Counted from the stretch's first letter, positions 1 through 9,369 are shown. The stretch: 64,000 nucleotides of DNA from Alphaproteobacteria bacterium (GCA_024743215.1 JANSWZ010000004.1:186001-250000); one strand, 5' to 3'. A program made the numbers and translations. The notes: generated by a model from the letters alone, not told the origin.

Positions 1-747
1 GGGTGCAAGGGTGGCTGATGGCGCAAACTTCAATGACCACGTCATGAGAAGGTGAGCGCCGGTGCCCAGAACACCAATCGAAAGCAAAAGGTAAGATTCA
101 GTGGCGTCGGGATATACAAATTGTGAGCTTATGGGCGTTCCGCCCAGCCCAAAAGCTGCGTAGGCAAGCGCCAGAATACCAACCGCTATCACGCCGCTGA
201 TGGCCTGCAGGCTGATGGGATCAATGTCTTTCGCAATCTGACGCGTGACCAGCATGAACAATGCAAAATCGACAGCAACAACCAATGGCAGCAAGGCTGG
301 GGCACCGACTTCGGAAAAACTCGGTTGGATGACCAGCAAGGTTCCGCCGAATCCCACAGCACAAGCCGTCAGGCGTCGATAGCCGACGGTTTCATTGAGA
401 ACAAATCGGCCAAGCAGAAGCAGGATGAAGGGCATGACAAATGCGATGGCCACTGCATCAGCCAGTGGAAGATATTTCAGCGACACGAACATCGCCCCCA
501 CTCCCACAACATGCAGCATCGTCCGCAGAACAGTCAGCGAAAACACCCTGCGACTCATATGAAAATGGCGCGTTGACACCACTACAATTGGCAGCAGAAT
601 GAGCGCCTGCAATGCAAAGCGGACAATCAACAATTGCAGAAGGGGAATTGTTCCGCCCAACAGTTTTGCTATGGAATCTCCCAAAGGTGCAAGTAAGCAG
701 AAGCCAAGCATGAGGCTGATGCCCAAAACAGGGCGGTCACGGGTCAT
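1..747 (-). CDS. EamA/DMT-family transporter, 3' end cut by window edge
   Basis: Reading the minus strand from an ATG at 747 gives 249 codons without a stop, running off the window, so the C-terminus is missing. The protein starts MTRDRPVLGISLML and is almost wholly hydrophobic, with about seven or eight visible membrane helices. It has the drug/metabolite transporter pattern: an early LLIVRFALQ segment, then LKYLPLADAVAIAFVMPF at about residues 94-111, the loop-helix typical of EamA repeats. The role is likely export of a small metabolite across the inner membrane; substrate cannot be told from sequence. No strong Shine-Dalgarno is visible before the ATG. It is divergent from nothing nearby and is followed on the same strand, upstream, by the GGDEF/EAL gene 138 bp away, so probably a separate unit. 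Confidence 0.85.
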   Translation of the reverse strand, partial: MTRDRPVLGISLMLGFCLLAPLGDSIAKLLGGTIPLLQLLIVRFALQALILLPIVVVSTRHFHMSRRVFSLTVLRTMLHVVGVGAMFVSLKYLPLADAVAIAFVMPFILLLLGRFVLNETVGYRRLTACAVGFGGTLLVIQPSFSEVGAPALLPLVVAVDFALFMLVTRQIAKDIDPISLQAISGVIAVGILALAYAAFGLGGTPISSQFVYPDATESYLLLSIGVLGTGAHLLMTWSLKFAPSATLAP

Positions 748-885
748 TGGAAAATACTACAAATCAATTGCTGGAAAACAGAAGTGCCGAGGGAACACTT
801 TCCGCTTTTGTGAACCTGCTTGCAAGAGTCCACAGAACACACGACGTCATTTATACTGGGTGACCTTGGGTCGCTTTCCGGTCAG

Positions 886-2928
886 TCAGGAGGCCTTTGC
901 GGCACGACTCACAGCCTGCTCAGATGAACCCACCACTTCCAAATGCTGCTTCGTACTGTGTACCTCACCGGTATTGATTTCACGAGATACATTCAGCATG
1001 TAAAGTGGCAGTTCAGATGCAGGCAGAGCCTTACTGAAGAAGAAACCCTGCAACTCATCATATCCTGCTTTGATCGCAAAATCCCGCTGAGGGGTTGTTT
1101 CAATACCTTCGGCAGTGATGCACAAATTCATTGATTTACTCATCGCGCTTATGGTTTCCAAAACCTCGATGACATTGGTATCGCCAAGTGATTGGAAACA
1201 GGATCGATCGACTTTCAGTTTGTCGAACGGAAACCGCCACAGGTAACTCAGGCTGGAATAACCTGTGCCAAAATCGTCCATGACGACACGTACGCCAAGA
1301 TCTTTGATCATGAGCAATTGGCGTTCAACATTTTCCGGATCGTCAATGAACAATCCTTCAGTGACCTCAACTTCCAGTCGACAAGGTGCCAGACCAGAAT
1401 CATCAAGCGCCTTCTTCACAACTGCGAACACATTCTCTTTGAATTGCAGGGGAGAAAAGTTGACAGAAATCCGCAAATGTTCCGGCCACTGCACGGCGGT
1501 TTTGCAGGCTTCATTCAGCACAAAGGCACCAAGTTCGGGGATCAGGCCCATCTGTTCGGCAACCGGAATGAATATCTCTGGCGATATGAATTTACCACTT
1601 TCGTCCTGCAGACGCGCCAGCGCCTCAAATGAACACAATCGAGAGTCTTTTGACTGGTGAAGGGGTTGGTAGTGAACAATTATTTTCTTTTGTTCAACGG
1701 CGCGTCGCAGCGTCATGCGCAGCTTGTTACGAAGGCGCAGTTCTTCATCCATGTCAGCAGAGAATACATGTGCCTGATTGCGGCCATTCTCCTTGGCATG
1801 ATACAGCGCCACATCGGCGCATTTCCGTAGTTCCACCATATCATCGCTGTGCGTTGGCGAAAGTGCGGTGCCGACGCTGATACTGATGCTGATTGGCATC
1901 CCGTCAATTTCCTTGATGGCGCGAATTCGACCGACGAACTTCCTGGCCATGCTGGTGGCCTGTTTTTCAGTCTTGACATTGTGCTGAAGCACAACAAATT
2001 CATCGCCACCAATGCGGGCCAGAATATCATTCTCACCCAGAATATCTGCCAGATTTTGAGCCACAATCTGCAGAAGCGTATCACCCGCAGCATGACCCAA
2101 CGCGTCATTGACCGTCTTGAAATTATCCAGATCAAGCGCATGTAGCGCGACACCTGGGCAGCCGTTTTTATCACTGGCGACCGTGCGCTCCAACTGAGAC
2201 AGGAAATGGGCTCGGTTCGCGGTCCCGGTCAGAGTATCGAAATGGGCCAGGCGATAGATATGATCATCCCCTTGCTGTTTTCGTCGCAGAACCAGACCTG
2301 TGTAGAATGCATGAGCTAGGGAAAGAAGCGCCAGCACTGCAGTCAGCAAGACTATGAGGTCCAGCTTCTGTTTGAAAATGGTGCTCTTCTCGGTCTGGTC
2401 GACATAAACTTCAATAACGCCCTGTACCTTACCGTCTTTCTGATACGGCATATATGCTTCAGCATAGATATCGGGTCTGTCAGGATTATCGCGACCATCT
2501 TTGGTTTCGGTAAATGCTTCACCGCGAACAATGCGCTCTGCAATCGCTGGCCTGTGATCTTGAAGCGAGTGGTTCCCGGTGTCATCCAAAGTGTCGGAGA
2601 CCACCAGCAATGTTCCATCAGACCCAAATATCTTGTATCGAAACACATTTCCAACCAATGCGATGGTTTCGAAGAAATCCAGGTCTTCATTGCTCAACTG
2701 TTCGCCAGCCAGAACCTTGTCGAGTTGATCTGCACCTTGTGCCACAAATGCGTCCGCCCAGTTGCGTGCAGTGGATTGAGCTGATTCATCAACCAATTCA
2801 TCCACAATGCGTGCAGAAAAGTGAGCGCTGACAACAAAGGTGGTTGCAATCAAACCCAAAAACAGGACATGTCCGCGACTTTTCTTGGCAAGTACGGAGT
2901 GAAGGCGCTGTAGCATTTTGATCCCCAA
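886..2928 (-). CDS. Membrane-bound GGDEF-EAL c-di-GMP turnover protein
   Basis: A 680-residue protein. A first membrane helix lies at about residues 20-38, followed by a roughly 150-residue extracytoplasmic sensor region, a second helix at about 189-213, a GGDEF domain with an intact GGDEF motif at 307-311, and an EAL domain with EAL at 435-437 and the DDFGTGYSS loop at 551-559. Both signature motifs are intact, so it could make and break cyclic di-GMP. No RxxD inhibitory site sits just before GGDEF, so product inhibition there is unlikely. The sensor region is periplasmic by topology; its ligand is unknown. A second in-frame ATG four codons in could also be the start. The gene stands alone, divergent from the ABC operon that follows, and no link between the two is shown. 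Confidence 0.93.
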   Translation of the reverse strand: MGIKMLQRLHSVLAKKSRGHVLFLGLIATTFVVSAHFSARIVDELVDESAQSTARNWADAFVAQGADQLDKVLAGEQLSNEDLDFFETIALVGNVFRYKIFGSDGTLLVVSDTLDDTGNHSLQDHRPAIAERIVRGEAFTETKDGRDNPDRPDIYAEAYMPYQKDGKVQGVIEVYVDQTEKSTIFKQKLDLIVLLTAVLALLSLAHAFYTGLVLRRKQQGDDHIYRLAHFDTLTGTANRAHFLSQLERTVASDKNGCPGVALHALDLDNFKTVNDALGHAAGDTLLQIVAQNLADILGENDILARIGGDEFVVLQHNVKTEKQATSMARKFVGRIRAIKEIDGMPISISISVGTALSPTHSDDMVELRKCADVALYHAKENGRNQAHVFSADMDEELRLRNKLRMTLRRAVEQKKIIVHYQPLHQSKDSRLCSFEALARLQDESGKFISPEIFIPVAEQMGLIPELGAFVLNEACKTAVQWPEHLRISVNFSPLQFKENVFAVVKKALDDSGLAPCRLEVEVTEGLFIDDPENVERQLLMIKDLGVRVVMDDFGTGYSSLSYLWRFPFDKLKVDRSCFQSLGDTNVIEVLETISAMSKSMNLCITAEGIETTPQRDFAIKAGYDELQGFFFSKALPASELPLYMLNVSREINTGEVHSTKQHLEVVGSSEQAVSRAAKAS

Positions 2929-3211
2929 ATCAAATAGATCGGCAATTTATTCAAATCTTCCAAATGAAACATTAATGGCCGCCTTTGTGAGGCTTATGAA
3001 GCACCGCTAGGTGAGGCATTAGCTGGGTTTCCAGCGTTGCAGGTTAAAGGTTCAAGTGCTTAGGCGGCTGAATTCATTGAGGGATATTATTCTGCAGACA
3101 TGGAGGTTCCTGCACCTGCGAAATGCGGGAAGAAACATTCATTGCTCTGTCAAGTTGCATGCAGGAAGGCTCGGTTCGTTATTCAACTGTCATATTGAAG
3201 CGCTAATTTAT

Positions 3212-3264
3212 TTCTTGCACACGTGTGCAAAAGCGGTAACCTAGTTCTTGCACACGTGTGCAAG
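3212..3264. promoter_or_regulatory. Two perfect palindromic operators (LacI type) upstream of the sugar ABC operon
   Basis: The 16-bp palindrome TTGCACACGTGTGCAA occurs at 3215-3230 and again at 3248-3263, each preceded by TTC, so a 19-bp identical block repeats with 33 bp between centres, close to three helical turns. The second copy extends to an 18-bp palindrome (3247-3264). A perfect, CG-centred inverted repeat of this size is typical of LacI-family operators. It lies 46 bp upstream of the binding-protein ATG at 3310, and the obvious regulator is the LacI gene at the end of the same operon (9370-10392). The rest of the 381-bp gap from 2929 shows no gene. Confidence 0.82.
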
Positions 3265-3309
3265 GCCGCAATTACAAAAATACTTTATTCATCTGACAGG
3301 AGGGATTTC

Positions 3310-4662
3310 ATGACAATATCCATTATTCGCAGCGCGCTTATGGCATCTGCCGTCGTGCTGGCCGCAGGGCCGGTTTTGGCAGAAGATATTACAATTACAG
3401 TTTGGGCCGGAGGGTCCAACGAGTCCGATTCCTATCGCCTTGAGGCTATTGAAATGGCCGCCGACATGTTGTCGCGCGAAAGCGCCATTGCAGGCCAGGA
3501 GTTGAATATTACCGTTGAGAAAAAGCTCGACTTTGGCGACTGGCCAGAATTCAAGCAGGCGGTAACTCTTGCAGCCGAAGCGGGCACAGCACCAAACATT
3601 GTTGTGACGAGCCATCTTGATATCGCGCCTTGGTCTGAAGCCGGTTACATTGTGCCGGTTGAAGATTATCTTGATCTGGATTCATGGCCACTCAACAACA
3701 TTTACGATAACCTGATGGCTGTCGCAGCATTTGATGATGTGCAGTGGGGATTGCCGCAGGATGCTGAAAGCCGACCCTTCTTTTTCTGGAAGGAAACAAT
3801 GAGGGGCATTGGATATAGCGACGCTGAAATTGCGGCGCTCCCGGCCAAGGTCGAAGCGGGCGAATACACGCTGGAAAATGTTCTGGCGGATGCAAAAAAG
3901 GCTGTGGAAGCCGGTCTGGTTGAAGAAGGCTACGGCTTCTATCCGCGTGTTTCCAACGGGCCGGATTATGCGCAATTCTACCAGTCTTTTGGTGGCGAAT
4001 TGCAGGATCCCGAAACCGGTAAACTTGTTCTGGACAAGACAGCCATGGAAGCCATGTATCAGTTCTTTGTTGATGCTGTGGCTGCTGGCGTTACCCGCAA
4101 AAACCACATCGGTACTGACTGGTCACAGTGGTACAATGAAGTGGCCAATGGCAAGGCTGCCATGTGGCATGGTGGAACATGGCATTATGGCCGGTATACC
4201 AAAACAGAAGGCAACACCGACTTCTTTGGAACCATCGAATTTTCTTTGATCCCGGCCGGCAATGCCAATGGCCGCGCCAATACCATTACCCATCCATTGG
4301 TCTATCTGGTCACCAATCAGGAAACCGATCGGGCAGAAGAAATTGCATCTCAGTTGATTAAAATCGCATCCGAGCCACGTATCAATTCTTTGCATGCAAT
4401 TAAATCCGCGCATCTTGGTATTGCAAAAGAGCAATCCAACATCGAGCTTTACGCCAATGATCGTTGGGCATCAATGGCGACCGAGCGACTGCTTGGCGCG
4501 GCAAATGCCCAACCCAATCACGTTCAGTATGGCGCATTTTCAGAAGCTCTGTGGAAAGGGCTTGAAGCATCCTGGACCGGTATCAAGACACCGGCTGAAG
4601 CGATTGCTGAAGTTGAGGCGGAACTCAAGGCAACATTGGGTGATGAAGTCATCATTCGTTAA
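3310..4662 (+). CDS. ABC transporter sugar-type solute-binding protein (family 1)
   Basis: A 450-residue periplasmic binding protein that should capture substrate for the permeases and ATPase encoded next. The start at 3310 is chosen because AGGAGGG lies just before it and because it begins a clear Sec signal peptide (MTISIIRSALMASAVVLAAG) with likely cleavage after VLA at residue 24. The open frame extends upstream to 3223, but that would translate the operators. The mature protein begins EDITITVWAGG, the usual first strand of family 1 binding proteins such as MalE and UgpB, and has the conserved lobe features YNEVANGKAAMWHGG and ERLLGAANAQPN. The ligand is not readable; neighbours (a double glycerophosphodiesterase) suggest a sugar or glycerophosphodiester. 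A stem-loop follows the stop. Confidence 0.92.
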   Translation: MTISIIRSALMASAVVLAAGPVLAEDITITVWAGGSNESDSYRLEAIEMAADMLSRESAIAGQELNITVEKKLDFGDWPEFKQAVTLAAEAGTAPNIVVTSHLDIAPWSEAGYIVPVEDYLDLDSWPLNNIYDNLMAVAAFDDVQWGLPQDAESRPFFFWKETMRGIGYSDAEIAALPAKVEAGEYTLENVLADAKKAVEAGLVEEGYGFYPRVSNGPDYAQFYQSFGGELQDPETGKLVLDKTAMEAMYQFFVDAVAAGVTRKNHIGTDWSQWYNEVANGKAAMWHGGTWHYGRYTKTEGNTDFFGTIEFSLIPAGNANGRANTITHPLVYLVTNQETDRAEEIASQLIKIASEPRINSLHAIKSAHLGIAKEQSNIELYANDRWASMATERLLGAANAQPNHVQYGAFSEALWKGLEASWTGIKTPAEAIAEVEAELKATLGDEVIIR

Positions 4663-4694
4663 AAGCTGAGCCTTTTGGCGATCAGTTTTACGAA

Positions 4695-4728
4695 GGCATT
4701 GGCGTGGGCTTACGGTCTCGCCAATGCC
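4695..4728 (+). other. Intercistronic stem-loop after the binding-protein gene
   Basis: GGCATTGGCG at 4695-4704 pairs perfectly with CGCCAATGCC at 4719-4728, a 10-bp stem with a 14-nt loop in the 101-bp gap between the binding protein and the first permease. There is no U-run, so it is more likely an RNA-stabilising element or partial processing site than a terminator. Similar hairpins follow the other binding-protein genes in the window. Confidence 0.7.
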
Positions 4729-4763
4729 GCACAAGGTTCCTTTAACGTCCAAATGAGCGCCTC

Positions 4764-6065
4764 ATGAAACGCATCAACTGGCTTGGGCTGGGCCTGCTGG
4801 CACCCGCCTTTTGCATTGTCATTTTCTTCTTTCTGGCTCCGGTCATTCTGACCGGGTTTTTCGCTTTTACCAATATGAGCACGTCAACTGGTGTGACTGG
4901 CGGTGAATATGTGCTCAACCAAACTGGCTTGCGAGCGATTGAAGACAAGGGATTGCCTGAAGCAACACTGAAACAATTGAAAAACGCCGGCTACCGCGTC
5001 GATGCCAAGGGTCTTGCCGCAATGGCGGAGCAATTTGGTGAAAACGCTGCTGCAGAGTTTGCTGAACTGCATGGTGATGCTCTGTTCACATCCAGACGCG
5101 ATATGGAACGTGCGCTCAAGGATTTGAGAGCCAATCAGATTCGCAGCACAAGGGACAGGAAAGCCGCCGCAGAATTGTTCAAACGTTCGGTCTTGAACGA
5201 GCGTTTTGCGACGGAAGACGAGTTTCGCGCAGTTTTGATCGAAGCAAACATCAATCCCGCGGACCATGATGCCATCGTGATGCAGGCTTATTCTGGATGG
5301 GTTTGGACGAAGGAAAATATCGAGCTTATTTTCACGCTTCCTTCCAGCCTGCGCTATGCAATGAACACTCTCATGTATGTCGGGCTGACATTATCTTTCA
5401 ATGTGCTGTTCGGACTGTTTCTGGCAATCTCCATTTTCTACCTGCCACCCAGGACATCCGCTATTTTCAGCACAATATGGTTCCTCCCGCGTGTGCTGCC
5501 GCCCGTGCTTTATGTCTTGATGTGGAAATGGTTCACCTGGGACACAGGCTTTATAGCCACAACACTCAGCTGGGTTGGGGTGGCGCCAAAAAACTGGATG
5601 CTGGATACATCTACGCATGCCTGGGTCGTCATCGTTCTGATCAATGGCTTTGTCGGAGCCTCTCTCGGGATGATCCTGTTTTCATCGGCCATCAAGGCAA
5701 TTCCAACTTCCATGCTGCACGCATCCGAAGTTGATGGCGCCTCTCGCATACAGCAAGCGCGCTATATCATTTTACCGCAATTGCGCTGGCCCATTCTGTT
5801 CGTCACGTCTTATCAGACGCTTTCGTTGCTCACGTCGTTTGAGTACATCCTGCTGAGCACCGATGGTGGGCCAGGTCGCGCCACCGAAGTCTGGTCGTTG
5901 GCAGCATTTCATACGGCACTGAATAATTATGGCGGCAATCTTCAATATGGCCTTGGTGCGGCCTTTGCCATGTTGCTGGTCATCATCGGAATTATTGCAA
6001 GCCTTACCTATCTGCGCTTCTTCAATTTCCGTGAAATGATTGCCAAACCCCGGATAGAGGGCTGA
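4764..6065 (+). CDS. MalF-type ABC permease with a long soluble insert
   Basis: A 433-residue inner-membrane permease of the carbohydrate importer type. The EAA loop that docks on the ATPase is present (EVDGASRIQQARYIILPQL near residue 320). A first helix at about residues 8-30 is followed by a charged, mostly helical region of about 150 residues (roughly 35-190), then five further helices. Family members of this size without an insert are near 300 residues, so the extra segment is the odd feature; by topology it should be periplasmic, comparable in idea with the P2 loop of MalF though placed after helix 1. It pairs with the next gene, three bases downstream, as the permease heterodimer. Confidence 0.92.
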   Translation: MKRINWLGLGLLAPAFCIVIFFFLAPVILTGFFAFTNMSTSTGVTGGEYVLNQTGLRAIEDKGLPEATLKQLKNAGYRVDAKGLAAMAEQFGENAAAEFAELHGDALFTSRRDMERALKDLRANQIRSTRDRKAAAELFKRSVLNERFATEDEFRAVLIEANINPADHDAIVMQAYSGWVWTKENIELIFTLPSSLRYAMNTLMYVGLTLSFNVLFGLFLAISIFYLPPRTSAIFSTIWFLPRVLPPVLYVLMWKWFTWDTGFIATTLSWVGVAPKNWMLDTSTHAWVVIVLINGFVGASLGMILFSSAIKAIPTSMLHASEVDGASRIQQARYIILPQLRWPILFVTSYQTLSLLTSFEYILLSTDGGPGRATEVWSLAAFHTALNNYGGNLQYGLGAAFAMLLVIIGIIASLTYLRFFNFREMIAKPRIEG

Positions 6066-6068
6066 CCC

Positions 6069-6896
6069 ATGAGGCATAATTTCCGTACCTGGCCATTGCT
6101 GCTCATTCTGTCACTGGTCTCACTTCCGCTGATTATCATGTATGTGTTCCAGGTGGTTGACAGTTTCACGGCGCCAAAACCCGGTTCGCTGATCCCGGGC
6201 GCAGTGACATTTGAAAATTTCAGATTTCTCTGGGAGACACCTGATCCCGGTCGGTCCAGCATCTGGCAAGTCACATTCAACACATTCGTGTTCGCTACCA
6301 GCGTAGCAGTCATTATTACCTCCATTTCCATGACGGCGGCTTATGCTTTGTCACGGTTGAATTTTCCAGCAAGGGGGTTCTTTTTGGGCGGGCTGATCGT
6401 GCTTCACGGTTTTCCGACTGTAACCCTGATCATCGCCATATTTCTGATCCTGCAATTCCTTGGCCTTTATGACAGCTTGTTTGGTGTCATTCTGGTCAAG
6501 TCGGCACTGGAATTGCCATTCGGCATATGGATCATGAAGGGGTTTTACGACACGGTCCCCTGGGAAATCGAAATGGCCGGAGTTCAGGACGGCGCCAGTC
6601 GGTTCACGGTCTGGCGCAGGCTGGTTCTGCCACAGGTCCAACCAGGCCTGTCGGCATTGTTCGTATTGGCATTTCTACTAGGTTGGTCAGAATTTGTCTT
6701 GCCACTGGTATTGGCACCGGGAAGCGATGCCCAGGTCCTGTCTACCTATCTGGCAGCTTTGATTGCCGATGACAGCAAACTGGATTTCAGCCTCTACAAG
6801 GCCGTTGGCATGTTTTATGCGCTGCCTGTCATCTTCATCTATCTGGTTTTCCAGAAGAAACTTATGAACATTTATGGTGGAGGCACGAAAGGCTGA
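6069..6896 (+). CDS. MalG-type ABC permease
   Basis: A 275-residue permease with six predicted helices and a clear EAA loop (EMAGVQDGASRFTVWRRLVL, near residue 170-190) for contact with the ATPase. It begins three bases after the stop of the larger permease and its own TGA shares one base with the ATG of the ATPase gene, so these three cistrons are translationally linked. It is the second half of the transmembrane channel. Length is normal for the MalG/UgpE group. The substrate is set by the binding protein and cannot be named from this gene alone. Confidence 0.93.
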   Translation: MRHNFRTWPLLLILSLVSLPLIIMYVFQVVDSFTAPKPGSLIPGAVTFENFRFLWETPDPGRSSIWQVTFNTFVFATSVAVIITSISMTAAYALSRLNFPARGFFLGGLIVLHGFPTVTLIIAIFLILQFLGLYDSLFGVILVKSALELPFGIWIMKGFYDTVPWEIEMAGVQDGASRFTVWRRLVLPQVQPGLSALFVLAFLLGWSEFVLPLVLAPGSDAQVLSTYLAALIADDSKLDFSLYKAVGMFYALPVIFIYLVFQKKLMNIYGGGTKG

Positions 6897-7942
6897 TGCA
6901 ACTTCAACTGAAAAATTTCACAAAACGATTTGGTGATCTGACAGTCATCGAAAACCTGGATCTGACGGTCAATAGCGGCGAGATGATCGCCCTTCTTGGG
7001 CCATCTGGTTGTGGAAAGTCCACAACACTGTTTGCCATTTGTGGCATCCACCGGATGGATGAAGGGGAACTCCTTTTCGGCGACCGTGAAGTCTCTGATT
7101 TGCCTTCACAGAAACGCAATGTCGGCGTGGTTTTCCAGAATTATGCGCTCTATCCGCATATGAGCGTATTCGAAAACATTGCCTTTCCGCTGACCATCAA
7201 GAAACAGAGTGCCTCAGACATAGAGCGTCAGGTCAACGAAATTGCAGAGCTTGTCTATATTGGTGAGTTGCTAAAGCGGCGACCGGCGGAGTTATCTGGC
7301 GGTCAGCAGCAGCGTGTGGCTTTGGCACGCGCCCTTGTGCGCAAGCCGGATTTCTTGTTGCTGGACGAGCCATTAGCCAATCTGGATGCCAAGTTGCGGT
7401 TGGAGATGCGCTCGGAAATTCGCCGTATTCAGCAGGAAACAGGCATTGCAGCCATTCTTGTGACGCATGATCAGGTCGAGGCCATGTCGATGTGTGACCG
7501 CATTGCCCTGATGGATGCCGGAAAAATTGTTCAGTTTGATCAACCATCCGTTCTGTACACAGACCCAGCCAATAAATTCGTTGCCAGCTTTCTTGGCAAT
7601 CCTCCGATTTCCTTCATAGATCCAATTGTCGATAGCGGCGCCCTGATGTTGCCTGGCGGTCTTTCGATTGCAATTCCGGAAAACATTTCTGCGCAATCAA
7701 AAGTCCAGTTGGGCATTCGACCGGAAAGCTTTGGGCCCCAATTTGGCACCGGCCTGCCTGGAAAGGTCTGTTTTGTGGAAATGCAGGGCAGGGAGGAATT
7801 GTTCGACGTTCTGCTTGCTGATGGCTCGCTCGTGCGGTCCATCCAGCCAGCTGGGTCTGGCATAAATGTCGGTGCACAAATCGATTGGGGAGTGGCCGCA
7901 GACAATGTGTTGATGTTCGACCAAAATGGAGCACGGCTGTGA
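6896..7942 (+). CDS. ABC transporter ATPase, MalK/UgpC type
   Basis: A 348-residue cytoplasmic ATPase. In order it shows Walker A GPSGCGKST (about 38-46), the Q-loop VVFQNYALYP, signature LSGGQQQR, Walker B LLLDEPLANLD, the switch histidine in VTHDQ, and a C-terminal TOBE/OB region of about 110 residues typical of MalK, UgpC and MsmK. The start overlaps the preceding stop as TGATG. It energises import by the two permeases. The C-terminal domain is the usual site of regulatory protein docking in MalK, but nothing here shows that this happens. The gene ends within GTGA, where the glycerophosphodiesterase starts. Confidence 0.95.
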   Translation: MQLQLKNFTKRFGDLTVIENLDLTVNSGEMIALLGPSGCGKSTTLFAICGIHRMDEGELLFGDREVSDLPSQKRNVGVVFQNYALYPHMSVFENIAFPLTIKKQSASDIERQVNEIAELVYIGELLKRRPAELSGGQQQRVALARALVRKPDFLLLDEPLANLDAKLRLEMRSEIRRIQQETGIAAILVTHDQVEAMSMCDRIALMDAGKIVQFDQPSVLYTDPANKFVASFLGNPPISFIDPIVDSGALMLPGGLSIAIPENISAQSKVQLGIRPESFGPQFGTGLPGKVCFVEMQGREELFDVLLADGSLVRSIQPAGSGINVGAQIDWGVAADNVLMFDQNGARL

Positions 7943-9369
7943 GCCTTGACTGGACTCGGCCCGCGCGGGCCTATTCCATCGCTCATCGCGGTGCCAGCGC
8001 CTATGCGGCTGAGAGCAGTTTTCGCGCGTTCGAAATTGCCGCGGAACTGGGAGCTGACTTCTGGGAAGTTGATATAAGGCTGACAGCGGACAATCAGCTG
8101 ATCGTCTATCACGATCCAGAATTACCGGATGGAAGGGCCATCAAGAATCTCAGCTTTCAGCAGATTGATGCGTGTAGTAAAGGTGAAATGGCAGCCCCAT
8201 TGCTTGAAGATGTTCTGGAACTGGCGAGCAAGCACGCTGCAGGAATTTATGCTGATATCAAAGACACAGGAGCGGCAGTTCCGGCATTTCATGCGCTGCG
8301 GAAATTTGGCATTGAACGGGCTATCATTGGTGCGTTCGATCCGGAAGCTGCAAAGCTGTTGAAGGAAGCTGGTTGTTCCTATCCACGCGCAGCTCTTGTT
8401 CCCATTGGCGCTGACCCGTTTGAGCACGCAAAGGGAGCAGATATCATTCATCTGTGCTGGGAGCGCATGCATCGCCCGCAAGATCTAATGACGGAATATT
8501 TTTTCAGGCGGGCCGAGCAGGAAAATCAGCTGGTCGTATTGTGGCACGAGGAGGACCCCGAACGCATGGCGGCCCTCCGGCATATGCCTGTCATTGGCAT
8601 ATGTTCGGATCGGCCGGAACTGGTTCAACCGTTTTCACCCCCGCAGGACTGGCCTGTTCAGATCATCTGCCACCGGGGCGCAAATCGCTTTGCTCCGGAA
8701 AACACAATTGAAGCAGCACATTGTGCCTTTGCCGCCGGGTTTTCCCATGTGGAAATCGATGTGCGCACCACCAGTGATGACCAGCTTGTTGTCATTCATG
8801 ACAGAACCGTGGATCGAACCACAGACGGGACGGGCGTAGTTGCAGAACTGCCATTGGCAAGTTTGAAAAGTCTGGATGCGGGCAGCTGGTTTTCACCAAG
8901 GTTCAAAGAGCAGACCATTCCAACATTGGACGAAATCCTGCAGACGGCACAACGCTATAACGGATCGCTTTATGTTGAGTTGAAAGACACCCCCGCATAT
9001 CAGGTTTATGAGGCGATCATGGCGGCGAACATGCTGGATAAGTGTTTCTTCTGGTCGTTTGATTCAGCACTCCTGCAAGATTTGCGGGCGATAAGTGACA
9101 GGGCAAGGATCATGGTAAGGCGGAAGGATTTTTCGACTCTTGAAGAAGCGCTCAACTTCCTGTCTCCCGATATTATTGAATACACGATGGCTGAAGACTG
9201 GTCGGAGTTTGTTGAATGCCGGAACAGTGGCCTGCAAGTGATGATCGCCTATAACGGTGCCGACAGGAAAGAGATGCAAAGTATAATTGACGCGCGACCT
9301 GATATGGTAAACCTTGATCAGCCTTTTCTCTGTCGTGACATGATTCAATCTGCAAGAAAATCTCTGTAA
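7939..9369 (+). CDS. Glycerophosphodiester phosphodiesterase with two tandem GDPD domains
   Basis: A 476-residue protein read from a GTG at 7939 that overlaps the ATPase stop as GTGA; the frame is open further upstream but that lies within the ATPase gene. It has two complete GDPD (UgpQ-like) halves. The first has AHRGAS with His16, Glu25, EVD at 43-45 and His58; the second has CHRGAN with His245, PENT with Glu254, EID at 272-274 and His287. The two histidines and metal-binding acids are therefore kept in both halves, although the first half has AAESS where PENT is usual. GDPDs split glycerophosphodiesters into glycerol 3-phosphate and an alcohol. No signal peptide is seen, so it should act in the cytoplasm on imported substrate. 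Most GDPDs carry one domain, about 250 residues. Confidence 0.9.
   Translation: MSLDWTRPARAYSIAHRGASAYAAESSFRAFEIAAELGADFWEVDIRLTADNQLIVYHDPELPDGRAIKNLSFQQIDACSKGEMAAPLLEDVLELASKHAAGIYADIKDTGAAVPAFHALRKFGIERAIIGAFDPEAAKLLKEAGCSYPRAALVPIGADPFEHAKGADIIHLCWERMHRPQDLMTEYFFRRAEQENQLVVLWHEEDPERMAALRHMPVIGICSDRPELVQPFSPPQDWPVQIICHRGANRFAPENTIEAAHCAFAAGFSHVEIDVRTTSDDQLVVIHDRTVDRTTDGTGVVAELPLASLKSLDAGSWFSPRFKEQTIPTLDEILQTAQRYNGSLYVELKDTPAYQVYEAIMAANMLDKCFFWSFDSALLQDLRAISDRARIMVRRKDFSTLEEALNFLSPDIIEYTMAEDWSEFVECRNSGLQVMIAYNGADRKEMQSIIDARPDMVNLDQPFLCRDMIQSARKSL

Noticed and set aside
3223-3309. In-frame extension of the first binding protein
   Set aside because: It would translate the operators and bury the signal peptide; AGGAGGG points to the ATG at 3310.
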